64,000 nucleotides of DNA from Owenia fusiformis. Lineage: Eukaryota > Annelida > Polychaeta > Sabellida > Oweniidae. Location of the stretch: NCBI GenBank assembly GCA_903813345.2, contig CAIIXF020000005.1, positions 17,919,375 through 17,983,374 on the forward strand. The letters are read 5' to 3'. Below are positions 36,514 through 47,087 of this stretch, piece by piece. The notes below the pieces were generated by a model. That model made no database searches and was not told the DNA's origin. It was given only the letters and a program-made list of their open reading frames with translations. Made by a program: the position numbers and the translations under genes. Every line of letters starts with the position of its first letter. Within the stretch, counting starts at the first letter, position 1.

Positions 36514-38495
36514 ATTCGCGGCAGATGCTTTACATTCAATTTTAATGGACGTTTTTTTAGGGACGTTTCGTTTTCCCCCTGATTGGACCCGCGATTAGAA
36601 AAGCCACATGGTTTATTTTCACATGATTTGACCCTTGGAAATGGAATAGTAATACCACGAAAGTTTGGTGTTTTACTCGAGAGATTTTAATGTGTACATA
36701 TAAGTAAATATATTAATTATAAATATTGTCAAGGATAAGTCGCTGCATTATGAATTTGTGCAGAAAATACTAAAATTTTGAAACGGTTACGAGTTAGGCC
36801 TAAAATTTTCGAGTCGCCATTTTTTATATTGAAATTTTCAGTCAAACTGCTAGTGCGATATATTCGTCCTGTACACGCAAATTCTGCAATATCTGTTGTC
36901 GGAAAGACCTAACTTCGATATCTAGACATGTAACATTGGAAATAAAATCAGTTTGTATTTAGTTTTTTAGATTTGTAATCTAGAACTACAGTAGTCCATG
37001 GGCTTTCAACTAGATTCTAGATCCAACTCTAATATTTTCCACAAAAAATCATAAATTTCAATTTTATGCATCTGGCCTATAGTCATATAAATCTGACCCT
37101 CGTATGATGTTATTTGTTGTTATTTTTTCTGATTTGGATATTTATTTTTTATTATTTTCTTGCATACAAGGGTCATACACACTCCGCGCATCTAAATTGC
37201 GGGAAATGCTTTCCTGGCCTGTCTACCCAACCAAATTCACACAAATGATAAATAAATGTCTTTGCTTCAACTATAAAGTATTTAATCTTACCTTAGACAC
37301 GTAAAACGCTTGGTAATTGAAGACATATAAGCATGCCGCTTGAATTGTAAAAATTTTTTCATTTTGCCATGCCAAGGTCACTTCCGGGTTAATCTGAGTC
37401 TAGATGTAAAACTATATCAAACGAAATCATAAGTACTTGTTACACGAAGATTCAGTTGAAAGGGAAGCAGTGTCGTTAAGAAGGGAAGTTATTTGGAAAA
37501 GTTATTGTTTCAAAATGAGAAAAGTAATAAGTATAAGAGAACGGCTTTGGAATCGATCTCTGTGTAATAAATAATTATGATTCCGTTTCGATACATGTTT
37601 TACATTTAGACTACCGGAAACAGCATTCAGCAACATGGCGGGCGATAATGAAAATATAATTCAATTGATCATATTTCGTCAATTATCAAGCGTTTTACAT
37701 GTCTAAGGTAAGATTTAACACTTTAATGTTGGAACTAAATAATTATTCGATATTTTGTGTGACTTTGGTTAGTATGGTAACTATGGTTACCGAGACAGGC
37801 CAGAAAAGCGTTTACCGCAATTTGTTCCATATAATATCTACGACGGTGTATGCAAATAAAATGATAAAAAATAAATATCCAAATAAGAACAAGAAATAAC
37901 GAAGAACAGCATACAACGGTCGGATTTATATGACTACTGGCCTAGGAATTGAATATACAGTGTACTGTATGAAGCATATTTCTATTGTTATTTCAGCTAA
38001 AATTGGGTTTCAATAAATCAGTAGAGAGCCTAGACAAATCATGCCATAAGGTCAGGTCAGACCATTTTCTCTAGCTGATCCCTAACGATTTTGACCACAA
38101 GGCGGGACCACACCTGGCATCGGGACAAGTAGAATTGACCAAAATAAATATCTCCACTGCCCTCCACTCTTTGTGTACCAAGGAAAAAGAGAGTGAGGAC
38201 CCTGTCGAAAAGTTTTGTAATGTATAACTGTTTCGTATTAATCGGTGTCGGTGAAGGTCATAATGTCTGTTTCGTATGAAACGGTGAAGGTCATATTGCA
38301 TTGGGACAAATTTGTCTTGTCCAAAGTGGGCCCCTGTAGGCTACATATGTAACTCAGTATATGCAAACTTTCTTTGCTCCATGTATGATGTCTATATTAT
38401 CTCTTCTACTCCCTTACTTCTATTTGTTTAGTTTGTCAAATCTCTGTGACAGAATTGCCATCCTCTTAATCTATATTATTAGTCTATCATAGGGG

Positions 38496-41164
38496 TTGCC
38501 TCATTGGTCTAAATCCCATTTATCCAAATCCCAAACTAAAACAGCTTTCAACATAAAAGTAATGGGGAAAGATGGAAAACCTCTTAAAAAGGGATCATCG
38601 CAGTTTCGAAAATTTGAAATTTCACTCATATCAGATAAAACATTTGTTTTGGTACATTATCTTGGGGATGAAAAATTGTATATACCACTGGCACATGGTA
38701 ACAGTAAAAATAAGGAAATTGAATTTCGAAGAACAAAACCTTCAGTACTTAATGATATCAAATCCCATTCTAGTAATGTTCCAAATGCTGTTTATCAGGA
38801 TCTTTTGGCTTTTAATACTGTAGGCACAGAACAGGGCATAGGTAATCCAAGGAACTTGCGCCAAGTTCAGCGCCATTTGCACAACTTTAAGAAAGAAAAA
38901 ATGTTAGGCAAAGATGCAGTTTATAATTTGATAGAATTAGCATATCACCTTGGAGGTTACATAATGCAGGCCTGTCAACTTGGGAACACCTAACATGAGT
39001 GACTTGGAAATGTTGAACACCTCCCCTCAAAATGTGGACACCTTGGTCCAAATCTGAACACCTTGATCCAAATTTTGAACACCTTGGTTTACATTTTATT
39101 ACATCTTGCCAAATTTTGAACACCTCAAATTTTTCGCGCTCGCTACGCTCGCATTTCAAACATCCATCAACGGGGGGGGGGAGGGGGGAGGGACGAAAAA
39201 TTTTGAACGGGATGCGTGACATATCCGTAATACGCGTGAAAAGTCTGAACGAAATGCGTATGTTTTTTTTTCCGTCGTTCGTATTTTTGCTGTGTAGACG
39301 TTCTTTTTTAGAAAATTTTCTACAGAAAGATTTTTGCTTGACAATTACCAGGTAAAATGCGTATTTGCAAAATAACTGGCGTGACTTCAAATTTTTCAGC
39401 AAATGCTTGACAAATACGCAAATTGCGGGACAGTTGACAGGCCTGCATAATGAATGTTGACGTATATCCTAATTTGCTATGCTGTGTAGGTCTTATACCA
39501 CATTCTCCGAACTTTCAGATATACTTTCAATTCAAAAAACGACCGAAATTCCTTTTTTCATGAACTATGATTCGACTTATAATTTAGGCGACTTTTGGAT
39601 TTCTCCCTTAACATTTCGACATACATGTATTTTGTACAAAGGCAACAAAATTATACCTTTGGCCTATGTTATTCATGAAAAAAAGATCAGAAATACCACG
39701 AGCGTTTTTTCTCAATTTTAAAAGATCAAATTCCTGCTCTTGGTAAACAAAAAAATATCCCAATAGTCATTGATAGAGAACGTGGTATAAAGAATGCACT
39801 GGTGAATACAGGAATGTTCTCTGTGTTACACTGCTGGAACCACATTATTAGCGATGTGAAACGCTGGCTGATAGGACGTTAAATGATAATAAAAGAATTA
39901 AGAACTTAACAGTATTATGTAAAAATAGTAGGAAAAGGTCAGCAAAAAAAATAGGTGGAAAAAAGCCCAAACCCAGTGATTTTGATATAATTCCAGCCCC
40001 TGACTCCTCTGTTGCTAATATTACTATGAATGAAAATGATTTTAATGAACATATTTCTATTAATGATAATGCTACTTCAACCCCTAAATTAAAAACTAAT
40101 CTTTGCAACTCAGAAATCAAATCAATATTAAAATCTCCTCACATTCGTAAATCAAGCCAATCTAGAAAACGATTAAGATTTGAGCAGTCTGAGCCAGTTA
40201 TGAATGATACAAACATTAAAAAAAACCTTGTTGATAATTTAGTTGAAAATCATGATGAAATTTCAAATAGTTTAATCAATGAAATGGCCAGTGATGATAA
40301 TTTAAGTAATAAATCTGATGTTCAATTAAAATGTGAAAATAGTAGTAAAGATAGTAATGAAATGGAAAAAAATGAAATTCAATCAGTCGACAAAGGTGCA
40401 GATAATATTAACTTTCTTAAAACTCAACATTATGAACTTATTCTTAATCCAAAGGGATGGTTAGATGACCAGATAATTAATGCAGCTCAGTCAGTTCTAA
40501 TTGGACAATTTGAAAATATTTCTGGATTCCAATTAACATAAACTATGCTCCCATTTATGTAGCAAATAAAAATATGTTCACTTGGTGTACTCCAATGATT
40601 TCAACTAATGGTCCTTCTGTGCAGATTCATCATAATGGCAATTCTCATTGGGTAACTTCAATTCAAGATTCTGATGGCAAAGTATATTTATTAGATAGCT
40701 TAAATAAAAAAGACATTAACAGTAGTTTACAAATTCAATTAATTCAGATTTATAAACCAGATAGGGTAAACCATTTTGATGTTATTATTCCAGCTGTTCA
40801 AAAACAAAATAATGGTTATGATTGTGGCCTCTTCTCTATTGCATTTATGACTGAGTTTTGCTTCAATGGGAGAAGTAGAGTCGTATTCGAAGAAAAAGAA
40901 ATGAGATCACATTTGGTATCCTGTTTAACAGAGAAAAAAATTCTTCCCTTTCCAAAACAGACTAAGAAAAAATTAAAATTATCCAAAGTTGCCACATCAA
41001 CATTCCAAGTAAGTTGTTTTTGTCCATGTGGCCAAGCTGATGTAGTACAAGATATGGTTGGCTGTGAGTTTGTGAGTAAAAAGCATGAATGTCAAACATG
41101 GTATCATAAAAAATGTTCTAAGCTTGAGAAAGTTTCAAAGAAGATGTATTGTCCTGATCATTAA
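38496..41164 (+). pseudogene. MULE-like transposase with Ulp1 protease and PHD finger, broken
   Basis: Segment 1 (38496-38966) ends in an AYHLGGYI block. After a MITE, 39479-39721 gives the DDE-type MULE core (SYTTFSELS, NYDSTYNLGDFWISPLTFRHT). A shift of frame near 39720 leads to IPIVIDRERGIKNA and LHCWNHIISDVKRWL. Next, 40026-40541 is an acidic linker ending KGWLDDQIINAAQ. Another shift leads to 40574-41164, a Ulp1/SENP-like cysteine protease (His in NSHWVTS, Asp in LLDSL, Gln and Cys in QKQNNGYDCGLFS) plus a C-terminal PHD-type finger (CFCPCGQ to YHKKC to YCPDH). Mutator-like elements with Ulp1 domains are known in several eukaryotes. At least two frameshifts and the MITE make this copy inactive. 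Confidence 0.75.
38967..39445. mobile_element. 479-bp MITE, copy 1, inside the MULE gene
   Basis: Perfect 14-bp inverted repeats: CAGGCCTGTCAACT on the left and AGTTGACAGGCCTG on the right. The flanking 7-bp duplication is CATAATG (38960-38966 and 39446-39452). The left third has ~20-bp GAACACCTTGGTCCAAAT repeats. The middle has CGCGCTCGCTACGCTCGC followed by a G-rich run. The right third repeats ATGCGTGAC/AAATACGC motifs. There is no coding sequence. It is the same family as 62438-62948. Confidence 0.85.
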
Positions 41165-41762
41165 TTGATAGTAGGCATGCTCATATAAGTAGGTTGGCAG
41201 GTTACATAGATGTATTTTAAAACTTTTGAATTTAGATTTTAGTATGTTTGGCAATGATGTATTATAATATGTCATCTATGTAGATCTCAGTGGATTTTAA
41301 CATTGTGTATATTTTTAAGTGTATTTTGCAATTCTGTATCTATAATGTATGTATTTATGTATAATGTACATGTATGTATATTTTGAATAAATCATGAAAT
41401 GTTAATAATATGATTTGTTTAATAATTTGTAATATGTTGGTTAACATGAACTTTTAATCAGTAACATTTTCAGTAGAGTTCAGCTGATGAGATCTGAATT
41501 GATCGAAAGAAAAACTTGATGCATACTTTATCAACAAAAATAAGAAACTTATAAACAAGCAAGAATTTCATTTCAAATATGATCTTAAATAGGCTACTTT
41601 ATCAATGAAAGCATCATGTTTTTCTCCTGAACAAGACTGCATATTTGAAATGCATGAGGCAGTTTGATTCCATAATGAACCTTAATTTACAAACTCAAGT
41701 GTATTATTAGAGAGACAAAACTCTTATGAATTCATTATAATTTTCCAAAGAATAATCAAGCA

Positions 41763-42013
41763 CAATGTATACAAAACTGAACTAAGAAATGTTAGATGAA
41801 GCATATTATCTAGGTGGCAAATGACTGACTGATATAGGTGGTCTGTGTGTTATTCAAGCCACTCTGTATTCCTTTAGTTTTTTGCTTTTTAACCTGGAAA
41901 CTCATCATGCAGCAAAAAACATGAAGCATGGAAGCACAGTGTGGGCGAATACAAAACTGAACTAAGAAATAGATGAAGCATATTACCTAGGTGGCAAATG
42001 AAGGATTGGTATG
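41763..42013. repeat. Direct duplication of ~65 bp
   Basis: ACAAAACTGAACTAAGAAAT followed by AGATGAAGCATATTA and CTAGGTGGCAAATGA occurs at about 41770 and again at about 41950. The sequence between 41165 and 42480 otherwise shows no gene. Confidence 0.6.
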
Positions 42014-43510
42014 TATGGCCTTATGATTCATACAATAGGACTTCAGGTGTTCATGTGTTAGGAGGTGTTCATATACGTGAAAGGAGTCCATCTTCCTAGC
42101 CTATATTCTTTGCGCTTAGATCCTGGGCACCATCAGTCATATTAGTGAAAACTTCTGGAATGGGTGTGGTGAGGAATGGATATATCATATTCAATGTAAT
42201 AAATAAATAGTATTGCAGCACATGTCTATGTTACATAAAAAGCAATCTTGGCACTTAGGAAAATCTTGATAAAGGCTATATGAACTCTGAATCACTATCA
42301 ATAGATGGCAGCACTAATCAAGTAGGCTAAGTTGAAAATTTCCATGATAATTTGACTTGTTTTTGATAAGCTGTTTTTAGGTAATAAACTTGAAGATATG
42401 GGGATTATTTTTGCTTTATATTTCAAAGTTAGATGTATTTTTAACATTTCAAATTACTAGATGTTATAAATTGGGATATTTTATGAGGAATTGATCCTTT
42501 TTTCCAACGCCGACCAAGGGTCTAATCCAGGGTTTTGAAAAAAATTGATGAAAATACGGTACGTTTGGTGACAGTTTTCTAAGACATCTGGATATATTTT
42601 CCTCAAACCTTCAGATATTATTAAAGATAGTAATGCAATCTGTATGTCCAAGACAAAATTTAATCGAAAGAAGTACACTTTCAATATAAAAAACGCATTT
42701 GTTTTCGATATAAACCAAGGGTTTAATCAGGGGTCAGAATCAGGGGTAAAACGAAAGGACCCTTTTTTTATTCCTGAATATGATTTTGAAAAGTGAAACT
42801 GAAAGTGAAACTGTCATCATCAGACATTTCATCATTTTTAATGTTCTGTCCCGTCCCGTCCCGAAAGTAACGTGTTGAGACCATTTGTACCGTTCCGTAC
42901 CGTACCGAAATTTTCTCTGACCGTGACACCTCTATTGCGAATTCCCTTTTTTACGGTTTTTCAAAATGGCTAATTCATATTTTGGTTGGCTAAAAATATT
43001 TTGGAAGATTTAGCCACAATGGCTAACAAGTTTTTTCAACTATCGTGATCTCTGCTGCTATTTGTGACAGATATCATACCGAACTCAAAATGCCAGGTGA
43101 CAAACACTGTCCACAAAAAAGTTGGGAGACAATATGTCACCACTTGTGGTGGTGACATAATAAGGCCAATCAACCCAAGTATCAGTAAAACAACTTAAGT
43201 AACCCTTGGTAAAACTTTAACACTTTATCTTCATGTCCTACTTCATGATATCAATGTATTATCAACCACATGATTACTGTGTTATCTTGACATTTGAATG
43301 TGTGTTTCATCTCATACGCCGGACATGACAGAATACCCCATAACATGGGTATAACGTATATATGTTCAGTTACACAGAGAGATCTCATTGTGTACGTTGG
43401 TCATAAAGTCACAAAATGCTAAAAATATTCATTTACATGTGAAAATGTTATAAATATATTAGCAGAGGTCTTGTTCATGGCCCAACGATAGGTCCCAAAA
43501 GAGCTTCAAC

Positions 43511-44179
43511 TTATTTTGAATCTCCTTTAATGTATTTTTGTATTGAAGCTACTACATCTTTGTCAAGGCTACAATCGAGAAGCTCATCTTTACTTGCTTT
43601 GATGATGTTCCGAACACTCCCCAAACCATCCTTTAAAACGAGGCTCTCGTGTGAAGGAAGGTTAAAACATTTTATCACATCTGTGGTCGTAGAATCGGCG
43701 GTGTAGATTTCTAACATACTATCCAGGCGATCTTGCAGCACCTTATTCATTGGCTTGCATGTTACTTTCGCAATTGTTGTCATAACTTTTAAACATTCCC
43801 TGGCATTATGGATGGGAATCAAATTCAGCTTTGAGCTGAAATATTTCTGTTGAATCAGCGAAAATATTTTCAGCTCGTCTCGCTCATGTATGGCCGCCAA
43901 TGCAAGAAAGTAGCATTTTTGATGAACATGTATAAATCTATCCATTCTTTGGAGGAAATTTTCATGAAGTTTTACATCACCTGGTTGTGACTGTGTTATT
44001 GTGTTCTTCAGTGGCATAATCATGAATGCAATTCCGGAGAGTGGAAATATACACGTGTCCTCCTCTGTATTTGAAGAGAATCTAACTTTGTGTTCTTGTT
44101 GAAGCAATTTCACAATATCACTGCTTTCCAATGATGTATGACAAATCACTGGCCAATGATCTTGAGACATTAACGACAT
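43511..44179 (-). CDS. SPO16: SPO16 homologue (C1orf146-like), meiotic crossover factor
   Basis: A single open exon of 222 codons starts at MSLMSQDHW. I chose this start because a clear acceptor (ATTCCAG) lies just upstream at 44187, so the bases before it are probably intron. The N-terminal two thirds match the SPO16 XPF-like core: EHKVRFS, FPLSGIAFMIM, FLQRMDRFIHVHQ, FSLIQQKYFSS and TIAKVTCKP. The last ~55 residues (CFNLPSHESLVLKDGLGSV to DVVASIQKYIKG) look like tandem helix-hairpin-helix motifs as in ERCC1. In known systems SPO16 pairs with SHOC1/ZIP2, binds branched DNA and promotes meiotic crossovers. It lacks a nuclease active site by family. Transcription is divergent from the downstream oxidoreductase gene. 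A non-coding 5' exon is inferred but not located. Confidence 0.85.
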   Translation of the reverse strand: MSLMSQDHWPVICHTSLESSDIVKLLQQEHKVRFSSNTEEDTCIFPLSGIAFMIMPLKNTITQSQPGDVKLHENFLQRMDRFIHVHQKCYFLALAAIHERDELKIFSLIQQKYFSSKLNLIPIHNARECLKVMTTIAKVTCKPMNKVLQDRLDSMLEIYTADSTTTDVIKCFNLPSHESLVLKDGLGSVRNIIKASKDELLDCSLDKDVVASIQKYIKGDSK

Positions 44180-44186
44180 CTCAACA

Positions 44187-45049
44187 CTGGAATAGTAAAT
44201 ATAAAGAAACATCAAAATCAGCTAAAATTTAGACCTAGTTATGATCTGAGGTCAAAAAATATGTTATAAAATTGATTTGGAAATGCGAAGTGTATTTAAG
44301 TGCAAACAAAATTTGCCCCTCTCACTTTTATCAATTTTATCTTCTAGAATAAATTTTGGACAATTGATCTGGATAAATATTTGGTGAATTGGTATGATCC
44401 TAGGATTTATCCCAAGAATTATCCAAATGAACAAATTACATTGGAATTCTATTAGATCTAGCCTATTAGGCTATCTAGATCTAGCCTATTAGTCTATTCT
44501 GGAAAGAAGGATAGATATCTATAGTTATAGTCCTGTAAGCTTAACCCTTATAATCCAGATCTTTTATGTATCGATATATATATCAGAGAATTTTTTCCCA
44601 TTATCCAAAAATTAATCCACATATGTAGGTGGATGTCAGGATAAATTCCAAGAGTAGACTTGACTAGATATCTAATTAGCCATTGAAATTTAGGAAGCCT
44701 AAGCTTATTGTCTGCATTGCCAATGAAATCAACACCAAGCAGTCAGTCTACATAAGTAGGGTCAATGCCAGAAAAATGACTGAACACTACTTACGGTCAT
44801 TGAAAACTAAATTAAAGAAGATGAGTCAATCTTTTGTTTTAAATTTCCCGCCATCTAATCTTTAAAGTTCACCTAGGAAAACCCTGTGCTTAAATGTTAC
44901 AAATGATAATTATATTGTTGTCAGATGAAGTCACCGCAATAGAACCTCGTCACTTCAATCGATTAAAATGTATAACAATTTACTTTTAACACGTCTGTGA
45001 CATATTTGAGATTTACGATTACAATCACAAAATACGAAGAATTATAATA
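44187..45049. other. Region upstream of SPO16
   Basis: Probably the SPO16 5' intron and flank. It contains short TCTAGCCTATTAG repeats near 44457-44500. No coding sequence was recognised. Confidence 0.35.
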
Positions 45050-45124
45050 AGAAAAATCATCGCGGAAAAATCATCGCCATCAGCGACGTCCTGTGACACG
45101 CCACATAGCCGTTTCGCGGAAGTT
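45050..45124 (+). promoter_or_regulatory. Candidate promoter/5' non-coding exon of the oxidoreductase gene
   Basis: A short CpG-rich patch (CGCGG, AGCGACGTC, TTTCGCGG) ends at a consensus donor, GTT then GTAAGTTG, at 45125. The first coding exon at 47088 has an acceptor (TTTCAG at 47064) 23 bp before its ATG, so an upstream non-coding exon is expected. The link is inferred from orientation and splice sites only. Confidence 0.3.
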
Positions 45125-46214
45125 GTAAGTTGAGTAGTCTGTTTTTCTCTTTTACGATATAATAAGCACACTAGTCTAATTACCACATAAATGTGGGGTT
45201 ATTTTGAGGATTTTTAATATTTAGGACATTTGTTACTCAAAATAACCCCACAAATTTAAGGCTTTGATTCCTTGCGGTTATACAGCACCTCCCAAAATAG
45301 CCTACCCCTCAAATGCATGGGGAGTAAGTCCCCCTCCCCCTCTTGTATTCACTATATCAACAACAGAATTGAAACTTTCTCAACATAGAGAGATACTGAC
45401 TGTTGCAAGCGTTATTCTTGGCACAACCTTGAGCATGTTATTAACATGCCAAAAGGTCCAAATGACCGTGACAGATGATCATGAAAGCCTGGCACATAGA
45501 CTTCAAGATGTCCCTAGTCCTACTATCATGGCCATTGGGAAAGGCTATTCGGACATAGTCAAGGTACATGCATTTTTTATAGTCGTGCCAGGTATCGCAA
45601 TATATTTTATCATTGTCATAGTTATACCATGCATTGTCATTCAATATAAAATTGTCACGGTCATAGCAGGCATTGTCATTTCTAAGACATTACAATGATG
45701 GTCAAGCCGCGGGCATTGCAATGCATGCTTATGGTCGTGCCAGGAATAACACTTTCAATAGACAGCATCTGAACATAGAGAATAACACCTTTTACCTGTT
45801 ATTTTGGGTGTTAGAACACACCCTTGGTATACGCAGCTAACGAAAATTGACCGGTACGGGTCAAAAGCTGGACCAGTACGGGTTAACGGTTTTATTTGAA
45901 TTTAAAACAGCCATAACTTGCTCAATATTGACTTCCTCGTGTCTAATTTGAAATATATGATGCCTCTCGATGCTTTTAAGTACCCCAATTTTTTACAGAT
46001 TTTTAAACGGACCAAAACTCTCTAAATGCGCATTTATGCTCTTTTCTGTCTTATTTTCACAATAACTTTTATTTAGTACTTCTAACATATAAGATCTATT
46101 TTTCCCCATCAAGGTATGATGTAAATGACATGCTATTTACATCTTGTGAGTTTCAATGACGCGCGTTTGATTTTATAAAAAAAATGCCAAACTTTGTGAC
46201 AAAGAATTTCCTCC

Positions 46215-46605
46215 TGTAGTCCATTTGTCACCCCTATACATACTATAGTGAACCTATGAATTGTTAAAAACACGATGTTTTATGGTTAATTTATAATAAC
46301 AAGGGTTTTCTGAAGTGATTTAACTGGGTTGGACAAAAAGTTAGTTTGGGGAAAAAAGTATATCGGCTAATTAGGGAGGGGTGCATTGGCTTAACATGGC
46401 GTTGACTATTGACTTAGCGTCGGGATACCACCATGTACCTGGTATGCTACCATGGTGATAGATACCAAAATTTTCCCCAACGTTAATTTTTTGGCAACCC
46501 AGCTAAATCACTCCAATAAACCCTAATGATAGTATTTGCACAGAAAAACATAATGTTTTTAAATATTCATACGTTAAGAAAATGACAAATGGACTACTGC
46601 TTGCA
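46215..46605. repeat. Fold-back element with ~170-bp arms
   Basis: GTAGTCCATTTGTCA at the left is mirrored by TGACAAATGGACTAC at the right. AGGGTTTTCTGAAGTGATTT with AACTGGGTTG, ending in GGGGAAAA, is mirrored by TTTTCCCC, CAACCCAGCTAAATCACTCC and AATAAACCCT. The loop holds a second small palindrome (ACCATGTACCTGGTATGCTA with CCATGGT). No open frame; likely a fold-back transposon. Confidence 0.7.
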
Positions 46606-47087
46606 GCGAGAAGACGGACCGGTTCGGGGCAATAGCACACATGTATAAAGATTCCTAAATTATGTTCATGCTTCAACAGCCCAGGCTTTAAAAGTTTCAT
46701 GGACTAAATGCAGAATTTTGTTGGGATGACAATGCTAGTTTCACCAGGATAATCAGAGCTTTGAATCAGATTATATGATAACATTTCTGAGAGAGTTATA
46801 TTTTGTAAATTCCCCTCTTATCTTCTGATATCGACTAGAGAACATAAGAGACTCACTCCCAATGCAATAATGTACATATCAAAATGTTAGAATAAAATAA
46901 CAAAAACTTAAAAGTTGCACAAAAATTTCAAAATCATAGAATGTTGCACAAAAGGTTACAAGTTACAAGACAAGTACATGTAACTTAACATGAACTTGGA
47001 GAAAATTATTTCAGAATTAGAGGGCCTTAAGTTCTTATAGATTAATAATTAATTAATGTTTCAGTCGGACAGTTAAACCTTGAACAT

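Larger units (their letters stand above)
36068..42934. mobile_element. Inner 6.9-kb element with TAGAGGTGTCACGG ends
   Basis: Both ends read TAGAGGTGTCACGG as inverted repeats. The flanks are TGGCGAAT (36060-36067) and TTGCGAAT (42935-42942), an 8-bp duplication with one mismatch that lies inside the outer MITE. Subterminal CCCGTCCCG and TACCGTACCG-type motifs suit a hAT element. It carries the MULE-like pseudogene. Whether that gene belongs to this element or arrived separately is unclear, because I could not find separate MULE ends. Confidence 0.65.
35974..43054. mobile_element. Outer hAT-like MITE, split by a large insertion
   Basis: The ends are CAGAGATCACGGTAG on the left and CAGAGATCACGATAG on the right in reverse complement, flanked by a 7-bp duplication CTGCTAT (35967-35973 and 43055-43061). 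Only about 94 bp on the left and 112 bp on the right belong to this element. Both halves contain GCGAATT and TGGC-rich phrases. The rest was inserted later. Confidence 0.7.

Noticed and set aside
39032-39402. Open frames on both strands within the MITE
   Set aside because: They sit entirely inside the non-coding MITE and have no conserved motif. Frames at 62470-62905 in copy 2 are the same artefact.
38967-39445. MITE copy 1 as a spliced intron of the MULE gene
   Set aside because: The same GT/AG pair as in copy 2 would leave 19 extra bases here, so the frame would not be kept. The gene is broken elsewhere anyway.
45264-45698. 144-codon frame with a hydrophobic stretch and a possible donor after DIVK
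   Set aside because: It has an acceptor-like and a donor-like site, but the protein was not recognised and the frame runs on into repeats. Not enough to call an exon.
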